A stretch of DNA of 64,000 nucleotides from Enoplolaimus lenunculus. Lineage: Eukaryota; Nematoda; Enoplea; Enoplida; Thoracostomopsidae. Positions 9,201-19,819 of this stretch are shown in pieces. The stretch lies in contig JASANG010001656.1 of NCBI GenBank assembly GCA_030248215.1, positions 62,001 to 126,000 of the forward strand. Direction: 5' to 3'. The position numbers and the translations under genes were made by a program. Every line of letters begins with the position of its first letter. Within the stretch, counting starts at the first letter, position 1. The notes under the pieces were generated by a model. It did no database searches. It was not told where the DNA came from and saw only the letters and a list, made by a program, of their open reading frames with translations.

Positions 9201-11484
9201 CGTATATCTCTGAGGTCCTTGCTTTAGAACGGCCCGCCTCGCGGCCTAGTAGAATTGGCGTTGACAAAACTAAGTTAGACGAAATTGTATCGTATTCTCA
9301 AAAGGTTCGCTTTGTCACTTTAGCGTTTGCTCCCCCTGTTCTAGTGACGCTGATTTTAATAGTAGCCCTTGTCAATTGGAATAAATCGTCAATCGTTCGA
9401 GGGTATTCGCTGTATTCGCCGTGTAACAGCGTTCCAAATTTGGTCACGTTTACCCGCTGCGACCTGACAAATGGCAACTTGAACCAAATTAAGCTACAGA
9501 AGCCAATTTGGACTAGCTATGATGTTATTCGATATATTTGTGCCGCTTGTTATGGTGCAGTATGGGCAGCTGGAACTGTAGCACTTTGGATTATAAGGCA
9601 TTCCATGTTTTCGACTAAAGACACCGACGACAACAGTGTCGATATACCTGATCAAGGGCTTAGGGACCCTAATGTAGCGCCTCGGCCAGCTGAATATATA
9701 TCCAGCCCTATTCAGGAACAACCTTATCGAGGGGAACCTGGTAAGCAGCTGCCAACGGCATCAAGTAATATTTATGATAACATTAATTTATTTGAACAAT
9801 CTCTTGGTACGTCTAATGGTACCGATATCGATAAATACGTGAGCTTACGGCATTCTCAACCTAAGAAAATGCCAGCATTTCCGCAAGCGGAACACAGTTG
9901 GGTTTATAACATTTCACAACGACAACTCGGCGACGGCACTGAGACGATAAGCGAACGAGCAGAAAGGTTTGAGCAAGTAATTCTTGAAGATGTCAAGCCA
10001 AGGGTGCCAAGTTTTCAAATTGTTGGAAGTAAATCAGCCCCTGCGGCTGGTGCCTTTACCGGTTCGGTATCGAATGTTGTTCGGCAAGCGTCGGATACTG
10101 AAGAACCGTCAAATGCGTTTGGTATTGCAGTTTTTGGAGTCGAAATAACTGTTCATGTGATATTGTTATCGCTCGGGGTGTATGCGGTTGCGGAGGTAAA
10201 CGCAATGGCTCTTGGACACCCCCCCCTCACATTTAAGCTCGCTTAGGCTTAGAACAAGACTTCATATTTGTCTAAGACTAAGTTTAAGGATTTTTGCTTA
10301 ATCTTGTGTTTAAGCTTGAGTCTAAGTCTAAGCTTAAACTTAATCTGAGTCTAAAGCCTTTGTTCCAACGTAAAATGTGGGACAAGGATGCCTGAGCGAT
10401 AGCTGTTGTTAAGTGACACTTCTGTCCTGATGAGCCCCTAGAGCCAACGAAGTATGGTGAGTGGATTAATAAATTGAAACGGGATCTACAGGGATGTCGC
10501 AGTGCTCACTAGAAGGCCGTTTAGTTTTTCAAGGTAATATATACGCAGTATCATTGTAGAAACGCTAAGGATTGATTTTTCACACGCTTTAGCAACAGTT
10601 TTGTTCTAGTATCGGTCGCGTGCGCCCCCTCTTTAGAAAATTTTTTGTGATAAAATGGTAAGGTGCCTAACTTACGATTGTGCCCTCTCAGAAACTTTTT
10701 TATTATACAATTTTTCCGTTGAGGATAAAATAAACAAGCCTACCTTACAATTTGTTGCTGCCAATGGTATATTATAGCATATAGTAAAAATTGTGTTTCA
10801 TAACATTTGCCAGCCCCCCCCCCCCCCACCCGTCTGATATTCCAGGATTCGCCTCTAACGATTAGTCTATTTGAAAACCTGTTACTGATAATAGTTGCTA
10901 TACACATTTGGGAATATGGGCTAAGCTTACCACAATGTTTACACTTCTAAAAGTGTTAACAATTGTCCAAATAAAGTTTAGATCTGGTATTTCAAGTTTT
11001 GAACTAATTTAGTTTTGTTTTTCTATTTTAGACACCAAACACTGCCAGTGTGTCTGCGCTTCAACAATTCGTTGCTCATTTGTTATTTATCAAATGTCAC
11101 TTACTGTATACAATATTTTATTACGGCAACCGAAGCATTTCGATCAAATTTCGTGTTTTCATCGCGGTAAATTTGGTTTTATCAGTCTGCTATTGGCTGA
11201 TGAGTTTCATTGCATTTCATTTATTGGTTGCTCAGGATACTACTCGACCGCCGTGGATTCTAAGCTATCCGTATTTAGTGCCGTATGTCTTTCCTGATTG
11301 GTTACCCATTTGGAAATTGTCTACTGCGACAGCTATTTGCTGTTCAACGCTCGTTTGTGTTCAAATTAGCTTAGCAGCAAGCTATGATATTAATGTTACT
11401 GGCTCGGAAATAAACGAATCTCCGCGAAAAAATGATAACAATATTTCGTTGAGGACTTTGGATCACAGTCCAAAACGGTTTTGA
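6286..11484 (+). CDS. SID-1/SIDT-like multi-pass membrane protein (three exons)
   Basis: Exons are 6286 to about 7703, 8842-10195 and 11032-11484 (stop TGA), giving about 1070 residues. The second join is phase 0/0 (GAG/GTAAAC to TTTTAG). The first donor is uncertain: an MITE occupies 7721-7889, so the exon must end before it, and the acceptor at 8841 requires phase 2. Seen: a hydrophobic signal peptide at residues 1-27, an ectodomain of about 310 residues, then about 11 membrane segments: three in exon 1 (from roughly residues 344, 404 and 447), five in exon 2 and three in exon 3. SID-1/SIDT proteins have this layout, and motifs align: FYAIGTLTILNSFLSITYT with the family FYAMGT..LLSACYH block, LLYTIFYY, and IWKLSTATAI with the family IWHLLSATAL block. 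Family members move dsRNA or cholesterol across membranes. The usual HxxxH and YH histidines read as L...K and T, so a metal-dependent activity may be lost. The protein is longer than usual (776-830 residues) because of long loops in exon 2. Another CREST-superfamily protein is the main alternative. Confidence 0.62.
7721..7889. mobile_element. Type-R MITE in intron 1 of the SID-1-like gene
   Basis: Left ATTCGTCGCCCGACAACTTG, right GGGCGACAAGATGTCGGTCG. Its presence shows that the open frame running to 7743 is not all coding. Confidence 0.65.
8493..8790. repeat. 24-bp minisatellite in intron 1 of the SID-1-like gene
   Basis: Unit GAAGCCGGAGGTCGATTTCC plus TGCC, five near-perfect copies at about 8639-8757 with degenerate copies on both sides. 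One frame would read FPAEAGGR repeatedly, but it is not in frame with exon 2, so it is read as intronic. Confidence 0.85.
10196..11031. other. Intron 2 of the SID-1-like gene
   Basis: Donor GAG/GTAAAC, acceptor TTTTAG. Holds a degenerate TTAGGC/CTAAGT block (10243-10345), a type-S MITE (10615-10857) and a partial type-F MITE (10868-10922). Confidence 0.7.
10615..10857. mobile_element. Type-S MITE
   Basis: Right end CCAGGATTCGCCTCTAACG matches the family terminus. The interior has AAAATGGTAAGGTGCCTAAC and a poly-C run at 10815-10828. The left end is degraded. Confidence 0.55.
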
Positions 11485-12520
11485 ATCCATGATGGTTACG
11501 GTAGAATTAAAATCATTTTTTTTCTATTTTTGCGAACATGAGTACGTACTAATTTTTCACTTTTTGTTCTTCAATATCATGTGATATTCGACAGACTGCC
11601 TGCGAAAGTCATTAGAGATGTTACCAATTGTCTACCTTTCTGAGGTAATATAACCAATTGTCCAGTTAAATATCTTGTTGCTAAAATTTAAATTTTTTAA
11701 TTGTAACGCTAGTTCTGAGCGATTTTGGGCCAGAAACGATTTTGCTAGCGCGTATTTTGTGTATTTAAGCGCATCTGTCCTCTTCTGTCAAACTTTCAAT
11801 TCATTATAACCATGTACGCAAAAATTACTATTATTAGAAACCGTATCACACACTTTCACCTTTTTACACTGACTGTATTAAAATTATAGTACTTTTCTGA
11901 GGTTTGAATATGCAAAATAGGCCACTGTTTTGCAATAACCAGAAATACCTCAATCCTGTTTTCCTTCTTCAGAACAAACCATATAAAAAGATTATGTTGT
12001 CCATCTGAATACCATATGATGGTGTAATTTGGTATATCACATGATATTCGCATAAATGTCCCACAGTATTACGTGACATACCGACTGTTGTACACATTGA
12101 TCATTTGACGGTGTTTTACAATACAGTGTCATATGAGACATTAATAGAGTTTTGTGTGTTTACCCGATATGAAATCGCGAATTTTAACGTTGACGTCGAA
12201 TCAACTTGAAACAAATCGTTCCGCATTGTGGGTTTATCATATTTCACAAATTAGTAATAATGACTTGTAATTAATATCAGTATGAATAGTAAAGTTGTAT
12301 CGTTGGTATTGTCTGTTAATCGATTGATTAATATTCATACCATAATTCGGTCCTATTTTTGTTTACAATCAAATCGCCTCATTTTGCTAATTGAAATAAT
12401 GCCACCAAAATAAACATTTATTTAAACAAAATTATACAATCAAAGGCAAAAAGCCTATAGGAAATATGCAAAATACTCGATATATTATGCAATATCTGAA
12501 AATAAAGATATAAAACCCAC
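11485..12520. other. AT-rich stretch after the SID-1-like gene
   Basis: Rich in ATATCATGTGATATTC-like palindromic words. 12040-12250 is the reverse complement of part of a Harbinger-like repeat at 56277-56475. No gene recognised. Confidence 0.55.
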
Positions 12521-12677
12521 GGCTAATGTTAGTTTAAGGTGCGGAGCAGTAGATTAAGCGTATTCCTAAGCCTAAGCCTAAGCGTTGCAAGAATGCGTTC
12601 CTAAGCCTAAACCTATGTAAAATTTGTTTTTTATAGACCCACCAGTAAGCTGGACGCGCCTTAAAGTAACATGGGCC
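12521..12677. mobile_element. Type-T MITE with telomere-like core, exact 8-bp TSD
   Basis: Left GGCTAATGTTAGTTTAAGG, right CCTTAAAGTAACATGGGCC. The duplication AAACCCAC abuts both ends. The core holds CCTAAGCCTAAGCCTAAGCG. Confidence 0.92.
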
Positions 12678-13189
12678 AAACCCACGAAGATTCCGCTGGG
12701 CAGACAAAAATATTCAGTAAAATAGCATACACAAGGATCAACATCCGACCGTCCCACAGGTGAGCAAGAATTTTGCCGTTCGAAAAAAAAACATCTTTAA
12801 TTTAAACTTGTAACCCTAAAATGTAATCCTGCCTAGACCCCTCTTTGTCTTGAACTGTCGTTATCCTGATTATTGCTAATTGTAAACAGTATTAGTAGTA
12901 TAAGTCTAATTTTTAATTAGTGTTGACCTGGTCAATTGTCGTTATATTTGATTATTTTTGCAGTTTTCAATACAGCTCAATCATAAAACTACAAAGAAGT
13001 ATCAAATTTGATCGTCTATAAATGTCATCCGAGGTCTTTATTTGATCCTTCTGGTTTGTAATAGTTTCAGGTTAATGTATCAGGGCAAATTTAGCTAAAT
13101 TGTATTTTAGTTGCAATTTGGCTAATGGTAGCTTATTTTGGCTCATCAAATCTTTTGTCATTCATAAAAGTATCATTCGATTTTCGGAT
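12678..13189. other. Non-coding stretch, nothing recognised
   Basis: AT-rich DNA with no supported feature. Confidence 0.45.
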
Positions 13190-13665
13190 GTTATTGAGTT
13201 TTATTTCTGTCGCTAATTTGTTTTCTGCGAATATTTTTGGTTTTGTTTACAGTTTTCTAATTGCAATTATACAAATTTAACCAGTTTTCTGGTGTAGTTT
13301 GGTTGACTTTGTTCATTTTTAGGGTACGGAAAGTCATGCCAAGGGACAATCTATCACGTTTAAGTTTTGACGTCTATTTTTCTATTTTTTGTTTTTGTGG
13401 TTTTATTTTAGCTTTGTTTTGTTTCAATATTATGTTTTTTTTTCGGTCAAATGAAATGAAAATTACGAAATTCGTTTAAAATGTTAAAAATTTCGGTGCA
13501 TCTGCTATTTTTTGTTCAAAAATTTACAATTCCGGTGAATATTTGTATATCTCAATTGTGGTGGTAGAAAAATAAAACATCTTTGAAACTTTTACATTTC
13601 AAAATCCGTTTTTGTTTATTCTAATCACTGTCAGTTTTCGTTATTTTTACTATTCGTTTACACCA
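13190..13665. repeat. Left arm of an inverted duplication
   Basis: Carries two adjoining blocks that recur in the opposite orientation at 15900-16560: a GGTTTTGTTTACAGTTTTCTAA to CAATATTATG block of about 270 bp and part of a type-V element. Confidence 0.75.
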
Positions 13666-13717
13666 TGAAGTGCATTGTTTTTAATTCCGAATCTGAAAGA
13701 CCTAATTCAATGTAATA

Positions 13718-14413
13718 TAGTGAGTTGATTTTAACTCAAAATGAGTTGAATCACTTAGTCTGAGTTAGGACTATCAGAACTAAGAATTTTGAGTTGATTC
13801 GATTCATTCTGAGATATTTAATCAGCTCACCTAGAGTCAATCAACTCAGAGTGAGAATCAATTCAACTCAGAGTGAGTTACTGTTTACTGATATTAATTC
13901 AGAAATAACCAACTCGTTAGCTGAATTGATTACTGCAGTGACCCGAATAAGAGGGTGTGGGGTAATAAGATGGGGTCCCCATTTTGAGTCCCAATCAATT
14001 GGAGTCCGTATCCGTAATAAGAGTCCGTAAGCGGATAGAGTCACTAAGTCCTATAATTAGAGTCCATGAAGGTCAGTTATTCCTAGTTGTAGTGCATAAA
14101 TGACTCCAGGACCAAATAAAATTGAGTTAGAATCTTTAAGACGTAAGTTCATAAACTTTGAAAGTACATTCCTAAGTATAACTTTGCATGATCGCTCAAA
14201 CATTTGACGCTTGGCAAATAAACGTTTAATTCAACGGATAGTTGCAGTACCGCATATATATCAGTCACGAAGGGTGGCGGATTGTGAGTTAAAAATAAAT
14301 AACGGCCCCTAACCGAATAACAAGGGGGGATACCCTCTGGAGAAGCCAAATAAATATCAGTCCCTCCTCTTATTCGGGTCACTACAGCAATCAACTCATT
14401 GTAATTTACAGCG
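13718..14413. mobile_element. Type-M1 MITE interrupted by a type-M2 MITE
   Basis: GAGTTGATT-rich sequence from 13718 to 13930 resumes at 14398 with AATCAACTCATTGTAATTTACAG. The insert is the element at 13933-14397. Confidence 0.8.
13933..14397. mobile_element. Type-M2 mariner-like MITE (CTGTAGTGACCCGAATAAG termini)
   Basis: Ends CTGCAGTGACCCGAATAAGA and CTCTTATTCGGGTCACTACAG-type inverse, flanked by TA (left) and CA (right, a decayed TA). Nested in an M1 element. Confidence 0.88.
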
Positions 14414-14424
14414 TTCAAAGCTCA

Positions 14425-14483
14425 GGCTTCTGAGTGGATTCAGCTCATTCTGAGTTAGGATCAGCTCACTGGAATTTAAAGTG
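14425..14483. mobile_element. Partial type-M1 MITE
   Basis: CTGAGTGGATTCAGCTCATT ... CTCACTGGAATTTAAAGTG is a right half only. Confidence 0.6.
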
Positions 14484-14740
14484 ACTTGTCGCAAATGTAT
14501 TCGTGCCGATGGCTTAGTTTTTACAACTGTTTCTTAACGAAGACTCAAATAAACGCAATGTTACCGCTACTAAAAATTAACACAAAATTTTGATTGTGAT
14601 CCAAGATCGAAAGCGCCTAAACCTGGTTGCCCTCCTATATCTGCGGGTGTAGCATTTCAGACAGAATTTTTTCTATAAAATACACAGAATTTAGCCCTTT
14701 CCATAAAGACCTTTGTTTCTTCATTGGCATAGTCTTCTTA

Positions 14741-15168
14741 CTGTAGTGACAAGAATAAGAGGGGGACTGATATTTATTTGGCCTCTCCAGAGGGTACCCC
14801 CCTTTGTTAATCGGTTACGGACTGTTATTTATTTTAACCCACTCTCCGTCGCCCTTCGTTACTGATGTATATCTGGTACTGCAAATATCCGTTGAATCAA
14901 ACGTTTATTTGTCTTGAGTCAATAGCTTGAGCGATAATACAAGGTTATATTTAAGAATGTACTTTCAAAATTTACGTACGCTTTACAGTTTCGAACTCAA
15001 ATTATTTGGTCCTGGAGTTATATAGGCGCAACAATTTAGGGTTGTTGACATTTATGGACTCTAATTAGGGTTTATGAACTCTATCCGCTTACGGACTCTT
15101 ATTAGGGATACGGAATCCTATTGATTTGGACTCAAAATGGGACTCCCCTCTTATTCGGGTCAATACAG
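14741..15168. mobile_element. Type-M2 mariner-like MITE with TA TSD
   Basis: CTGTAGTGACAAGAATAAGA at the left and CTTATTCGGGTCAATACAG at the right, TA on both sides. Inner landmarks GGGGGACTGATATTTATTTG and TACGGACTCTTATTAGGGAT are shared with the copies at 13933 and 45048. Confidence 0.9.
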
Positions 15169-15169
15169 T

Positions 15170-15430
15170 ACTAGGCTTAGGCATAAAAACCTATGCGTAG
15201 GGTAAAGCGCAGTCGTAAACATAAAGATAGGCGCAGCTTCAGGCATACGCTAATTCGTAGGCTCCAGTTTAGGCCTGAGTCTCTTTTTAGGCCTAGGCTT
15301 AATAGGCACCTCCAAATTATAAAGCACCCAAAATCTACCTGCAAGCATATTTCAAAATTCAGTCAGTGACTTTATCCCAAAATCATACCATGGCACGTCT
15401 AAATTACCTTATAAGAGAATGGCAAGCCAG
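15170..15430. other. Degenerate TTAGGC/CCTAGG-like stretch
   Basis: Scattered AGGCTTAGGCATA-like words up to 15310 suggest an old type-T core; no ends remain. Confidence 0.4.
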
Positions 15431-15633
15431 CCCATGAAAGATCAGGAGCGGAACGTTTTTCTGTGGGACAGCAATAGAGTATGCTTAAGCTTTAAACTAA
15501 TTTTTTGCTTGGCTTAGGCTTAGGCTTAGGTTTAGGCTTAGGAATGTGCTCATTGTTACGCTTAGGCTTTGGCTTAGGCTTATGCTTAGGTATATGCTTT
15601 AATACTGTTTCGCACCTGTCCTTTACATTGCCC
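15431..15633. mobile_element. Type-T MITE with TTAGGC core, ATGAAAGATCAGG subtype
   Basis: CCCATGAAAGATCAGGAGCG at the left, CACCTGTCCTTTACATTGCC at the right, two CTTAGG blocks between. No clean duplication. Confidence 0.78.
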
Positions 15634-15899
15634 ACATAGCCCAATAAATCAGTCAAAATTCATTGAAAAATAAGCTGATTAAGCTAAATTAAGTATTGAC
15701 ATTACGCTCTAATGGTGACTTTACAAACATTGTCTGTCAATCTCGCAGGAATAAGCAGAAAAATGACTAAAATTTTTCTAATTAGGAATGTAGTCTTGAC
15801 AAAGATATCTGAAAAACGCTAAAAGAATTTATAAGAACATTCTAAACTATTAATATAACCCCGAACCCTTACATTATAAATTTGAAGACTGTTTGAGTG

Positions 15900-16276
15900 C
15901 AGGGTGTAAAAGTCCAGTCAGAGTAACGGAAACGGAAGGTGATCGAAATAACAAAAACAGAAAACGGAATTTGAAGTATAAAAGTTTCAAAGATGTTTTA
16001 TCTTTTTATCAACACAACTGAGGCATGCAAATATTTACATGGCTGCATAAAAATTTAAAAAGAAAAGCAGCGGACGCACTGAAATTTTAAAATTTCCAAC
16101 GAATTTCGTAACCTTGTGTAATATTTTAACAATTGCAGCACATTTGTAATGAAAAATTGCGAGATGTTGGATCCATACCTGATTTTGAGCATAAAAATAA
16201 CAGAGATTCAAAAATGTATTTCTATAACGGAAACGGAAACCAATTTGTATCGGAAACGGATATCCGGTAACACCCT
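15900..16276. mobile_element. Type-V MITE (CAGGGTGTAA termini)
   Basis: GCAGGGTGTAAAAGTCC at the left and ATCCGGTAACACCCTAATG at the right, with GGAAACGGAAACC/GTTTCCGTT words inside. Other copies: 25490-25848, 29208-29573, 39222-39540 and 45668-46045. Confidence 0.7.
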
Positions 16277-16279
16277 AAT

Positions 16280-16560
16280 GCACTGTTTTTGACCGATAAA
16301 AACATAATATTGAAACAAAACAAAGCTAAAATAAAACCACAAAAACAAAAAAATTGAAAAATAAACGCCAGAACTTAAACAAATTATTGATGGATTGGCA
16401 CTTGGTATGGCGTTTTGTACCCAAAAATGAAGAAAGTCGACCAAACTAAACCAGAAAACCATGGTTAAATTTGTATAATTGCAATTTTAGAAGACTGTAA
16501 ACAAAACCAAAAATTTTTTACAGAAAACAATTTATTGACGGAACAACCCAACGACATCTG
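16280..16560. repeat. Right arm of the inverted duplication
   Basis: Reverse complement of about 13190-13460, next to a type-V element as in the left arm. Confidence 0.75.
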
Positions 16561-16566
16561 AAAATC

Positions 16567-16738
16567 GGCCCATGCTACTTTTAGGGGCGTCTAGGTTTCT
16601 GGTGAGTCTATAAAAGAGTAGATTTACATTCTTGATTTACATTTTATGCTTAGGCTTAGGTTTAGGAACACATTTTTGACACACTTAGGCTAAGGCATAC
16701 GCATAATCTACTGTTATACCCCTAAAAGTAACATTGGC
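16567..16738. mobile_element. Type-T MITE with TTAGGC core
   Basis: GGCCCATGCTACTTTTAGGG and CCCTAAAAGTAACATTGGC inverted ends around CTTAGG blocks. Confidence 0.85.
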
Positions 16739-16784
16739 TTTTGGTTCTAAGACTTAAAGATAGTAAACTGAAAATTTTTTGCTT

Positions 16785-17010
16785 AACCCTTTCTCACATG
16801 AATATTTTCTATTCCCCCTGAGACCTACTTTTATGCTAGGATTCGAACTCCAGTGACTGGAGTGGGAGGCGTATACCATCACCACTCAACTATAGGAGCT
16901 TGACGCTCGAGCCCGAGGGGGCTCTCACGTCTTGTGGTGATTTAGTAGTATGTATACGTGTTGCAATTGTTGCACACGGTGCGATATATATTATTTAACG
17001 TATATACACT
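16785..17010 (-). mobile_element. tRNA-derived SINE, family 1
   Basis: On the minus strand: an A-box-like TAGTTGAGTGGTGATGG, a CTCCCAC loop, a B box GGAGTTCGAATCC, then a body ending in ATATTCATGTGAGAAAGGG. Related copies at 20538-20700, 22985-23335 and 24628-24735. Confidence 0.75.
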
Positions 17011-17205
17011 GCGCCTGTTACGGCCCTAATTTATGATAAAGACATATATGTACGGGATACGTTCAACATAATCGTCTGCAATTTCAGACAACGTTTCTTG
17101 AATATCAGGCAATTTGTTTTATATGTAGTGCCATTTCAAGTTTTTCAGATCTAAAGTTTGAAACCGCTAAGATGCAAGCTTTCAGGACGCTGTCCCTTTA
17201 AGTAA

Positions 17206-17430
17206 CACTGTAAAATTCCATTGAGTTGAATAATGAACTCAGATAACAAATCAGTCATTTCTGGTTCCTTTCGAGTTAATAACAATGAACAGTACCTCAC
17301 TCTGAGTTGATTTAATTCCGGGTGAGTTGATTACTTTAATTCAGAATGAATTCAATCAAATTAAAATTCTCAGTTCTAAAAGATCTAATTCATACTCAGT
17401 GATTGAACATGTTCATTGGAATTTACAGTG
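17206..17430. mobile_element. Type-M1 mariner-like MITE
   Basis: CACTGTAAAATTCCATTGAG and TTGGAATTTACAGTG ends; TA follows the right end. Confidence 0.8.
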
Positions 17431-17885
17431 TATGCTTGTACGAGATAGCCATCCCAGCGTCACAGAAACGTATTTGATCGAGTCACTTTCAACAGCGTCT
17501 ACTACACACTTTACTGGCCTTTTTCCTGAAATGTTACTCTCATTTGCAAACGTACCCATCCAGAAATGTCCGCACAATAGCAAGACAATCACAGCATATT
17601 GTAAATTTTTCACACACGAGATTGCATTTCATGAAAACTATTAATACTTTAGTTGCAGGATAGTAAGCAAATTTAATTAAAAATAATTACGTTTGAGTGA
17701 AAAATTAAAAAGTTAGCTATAGCTGGTCAAAGATATACGTTAATGAGAGTGCTTCAGTAAGAATTGTGTTATTTCAGCTGCTGTAATGATGTTATTTTGT
17801 TGTATTTGCACTCGCTTATTGGGCATTTATATACAGATATATATATGTATATATATACACACACATATATATATATATATATACT
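17431..17885. other. Stretch with a hydrophobic minus-strand frame and an AT microsatellite
   Basis: Minus-strand 17613-17413 reads KNLQYAVIVLLLCGHFWMG like a signal peptide but has no ATG in frame. (AT)n and (AC)n runs occupy 17832-17885. Confidence 0.4.
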
Positions 17886-18157
17886 AGCGGATCCAGTGGG
17901 GAAGCGGTGCCCCGTCAGTAAACTTTGGCCTTAAAAAGATAAGGTCCATCCCTACCTTATAATTTTTCCCCTCAGAATTTTTTGTGATAATATAAGATGC
18001 TTACATTACATTTTTCCTTTTTATATAATTTTTTGGCGATAAAATGATAAAGTCAAAACGACATTTCGCTGCTAAAGACAAACAGTATACAGTAACAATT
18101 GCGTTGCGTAATATTTGCCAAACCCGTCCGATGTCAGAAATTTCTAGATCCGCCTCT
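17886..18157. mobile_element. Type-S MITE
   Basis: GCGGATCCAGTGGGG at the left and TTTCTAGATCCGCCTCTG at the right; inner AAAATGATAAAGTC and ATAAGGTCCATCCCTACC words. Confidence 0.72.
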
Positions 18158-18438
18158 GTATATATGTTTCCAATGCATAACCATTGCTGTACACCCCCTT
18201 ACAGATTAATGTGGATTTTAAACGCTACCCCGCATTTAAAGTTAATGCTTTTAAAGTTAGGCCACAGGCTTAGACTGAGGTTTAGGCTCAGATAGGTGTA
18301 ATGTAATAGCCTTTTCGTAAACCAAGCCTATAAATCAGCCTAAGCGGAAATAAGAGCGAAGTACACGCGAACTACGAATGTTTAATTCAATTTATATTTT
18401 AGACATTTGTGGGCCTTTACCGTGTATCCCCTCCGTCC

Positions 18439-19012
18439 CGCGTTTGCCGAAAAATGGCTGGATTTTGAAAATTTTTGCATATTAGAGTTTCTCATCATCT
18501 GTCCTGATCATTTCACGCCTAAATTTAAATTTTGAAAAAATTTATTTTTTAAGGTACAGGTCCCTCTCTTGGGAGCCAAAAAATCTTTTATCAAAAACTT
18601 TGACAAAGTAGACTCCATTCGACGCAGCTTGCGGAGCTGAGTCAAATGGTGCTAGATTTTCAGCAATGAAACGTTTGGCTATTAAACGAGTTGTCAAATA
18701 ACTGATTTCGCGCGCTGCCAACGATTTGGGGCGGCACCAAATCAGTAGTTTGACTATAACTGGTTAGCCTACGTCTAATTGCGAACATTTTAACACCATT
18801 TCCCTCAGCTCCGCAAGCTGCGTCGAATGGAATATAACACCGTCTAACCTTTAGACGGAAAATTTTTGCGGTCCCAAAGGAGGCGCGACGTTGGAACCTT
18901 AAAAGTGAATTTTCAAAAATTTAAATTTAGGCGTGCAATGATACAGTGGAGGTCACGAGAAGTTCAAATATGCAAAAATATTTAATATCCAACCATTTTT
19001 CTGCAAACGCGT
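18439..19012. mobile_element. Foldback-type element with long imperfect inverted arms
   Basis: Arms of about 160 bp (CGCGTTTGCCGAAAAATGG... and its inverse CCATTTTTCTGCAAACGCG) surround an inner inverted pair of about 26 bp (at 18617-18643 and 18805-18831, core GCAGCTTGCGGAGCTGAG). No protein frame. Confidence 0.8.
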
Positions 19013-19094
19013 GCTGGAAGATAACGGAAATCCCCCGATTTTAACACTTCATCCCATACGTCTGTAGCTAGCTCACCTTACTAGGGGGGACTTG

Positions 19095-19215
19095 CTTAGG
19101 CTGAGGTTTAACCTTAGGCTTAGAATTAGCATCTACGTTTAAGCATATGCTAAGGCTTTGAATCAACACTTATTTTTATGTTTAGGATTAAGCGTAGGCT
19201 AATGCTTACGATTTA
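19095..19215. other. Degenerate telomere-like block
   Basis: Decayed CTTAGGCTGAGG and TTAGGCTTAG words, probably an old type-T core. Confidence 0.4.
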
Positions 19216-19407
19216 GATTCATGGACGTCCGTAGAAAATTATATTTTGGGGCATAGAATAATTTTGGGGGTCCCACAATTACAATTTAAGATTGTTTACT
19301 TTAAGACCGAGTCTATTTGGGAGGGCACCAGCCAAATTTTGGAAGGCACGGCCCCCAATGCTCCCAGTGGGGCTCTCTTGATTAGGTTAGGCTTACGCTT
19401 ACGATTA

Positions 19408-19685
19408 GTTATTTCTTGATTTCTGAAACGTGAGAAAAAACTTTTCTTGATTTCTGAAACGTGAGAAAAAACTTTTCTTGATTTCTGAAATTTAAAAACA
19501 CTTTCCTTGATTTCAGAAATTAAGAAAACTTTTCTTGATTTCTGAAATGCAAGAAAACTTTTCTTGATTTCTGAAACGAAAAGAAAAAACTTTTTTCTGA
19601 AACGTAAGAAAACATTTCTTGATTTCTGAAGATGAAAAGAAAAAACTTTTCTTGATTTCTGAAATATAACAGAACTTTTTCTAAA
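19408..19685. repeat. About 30-bp minisatellite (CTTGATTTCTGAAA)
   Basis: Around eight copies of a unit like CTTTTCTTGATTTCTGAAAC + GTGAGAAAAAA with indels; AT-rich, just upstream of the first visible exon of iGluR B. Confidence 0.85.
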
Positions 19686-19819
19686 TAAAACAATATCGCC
19701 TTTATTTGTAAAGCCAAAAGAGTCTATTTCAAACTTCTCAACGGAAAATATATTAGGTAATTACGGTAAATGTAAAAAAATTCAATCCAAAATATAAAAA
19801 AAATAAATTTAAATTTTAG

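Noticed and set aside
10421-10460. Hammerhead ribozyme core (CTGATGAG ... CGAA)
   Set aside because: The bases between do not form stem II and the GAAA/GAAAC element is not kept; stems I and III were not found.
16785-17010. Functional tRNA gene
   Set aside because: A and B boxes are present, but the sequence recurs in several diverged copies with a shared non-tRNA body, typical of a SINE.
17413-17613. Minus-strand secreted-protein-like frame (KNLQYAVIVLLLCGHFWMG)
   Set aside because: It would need a GTG start in a eukaryote, has an in-frame stop just upstream and no clear splice partner.
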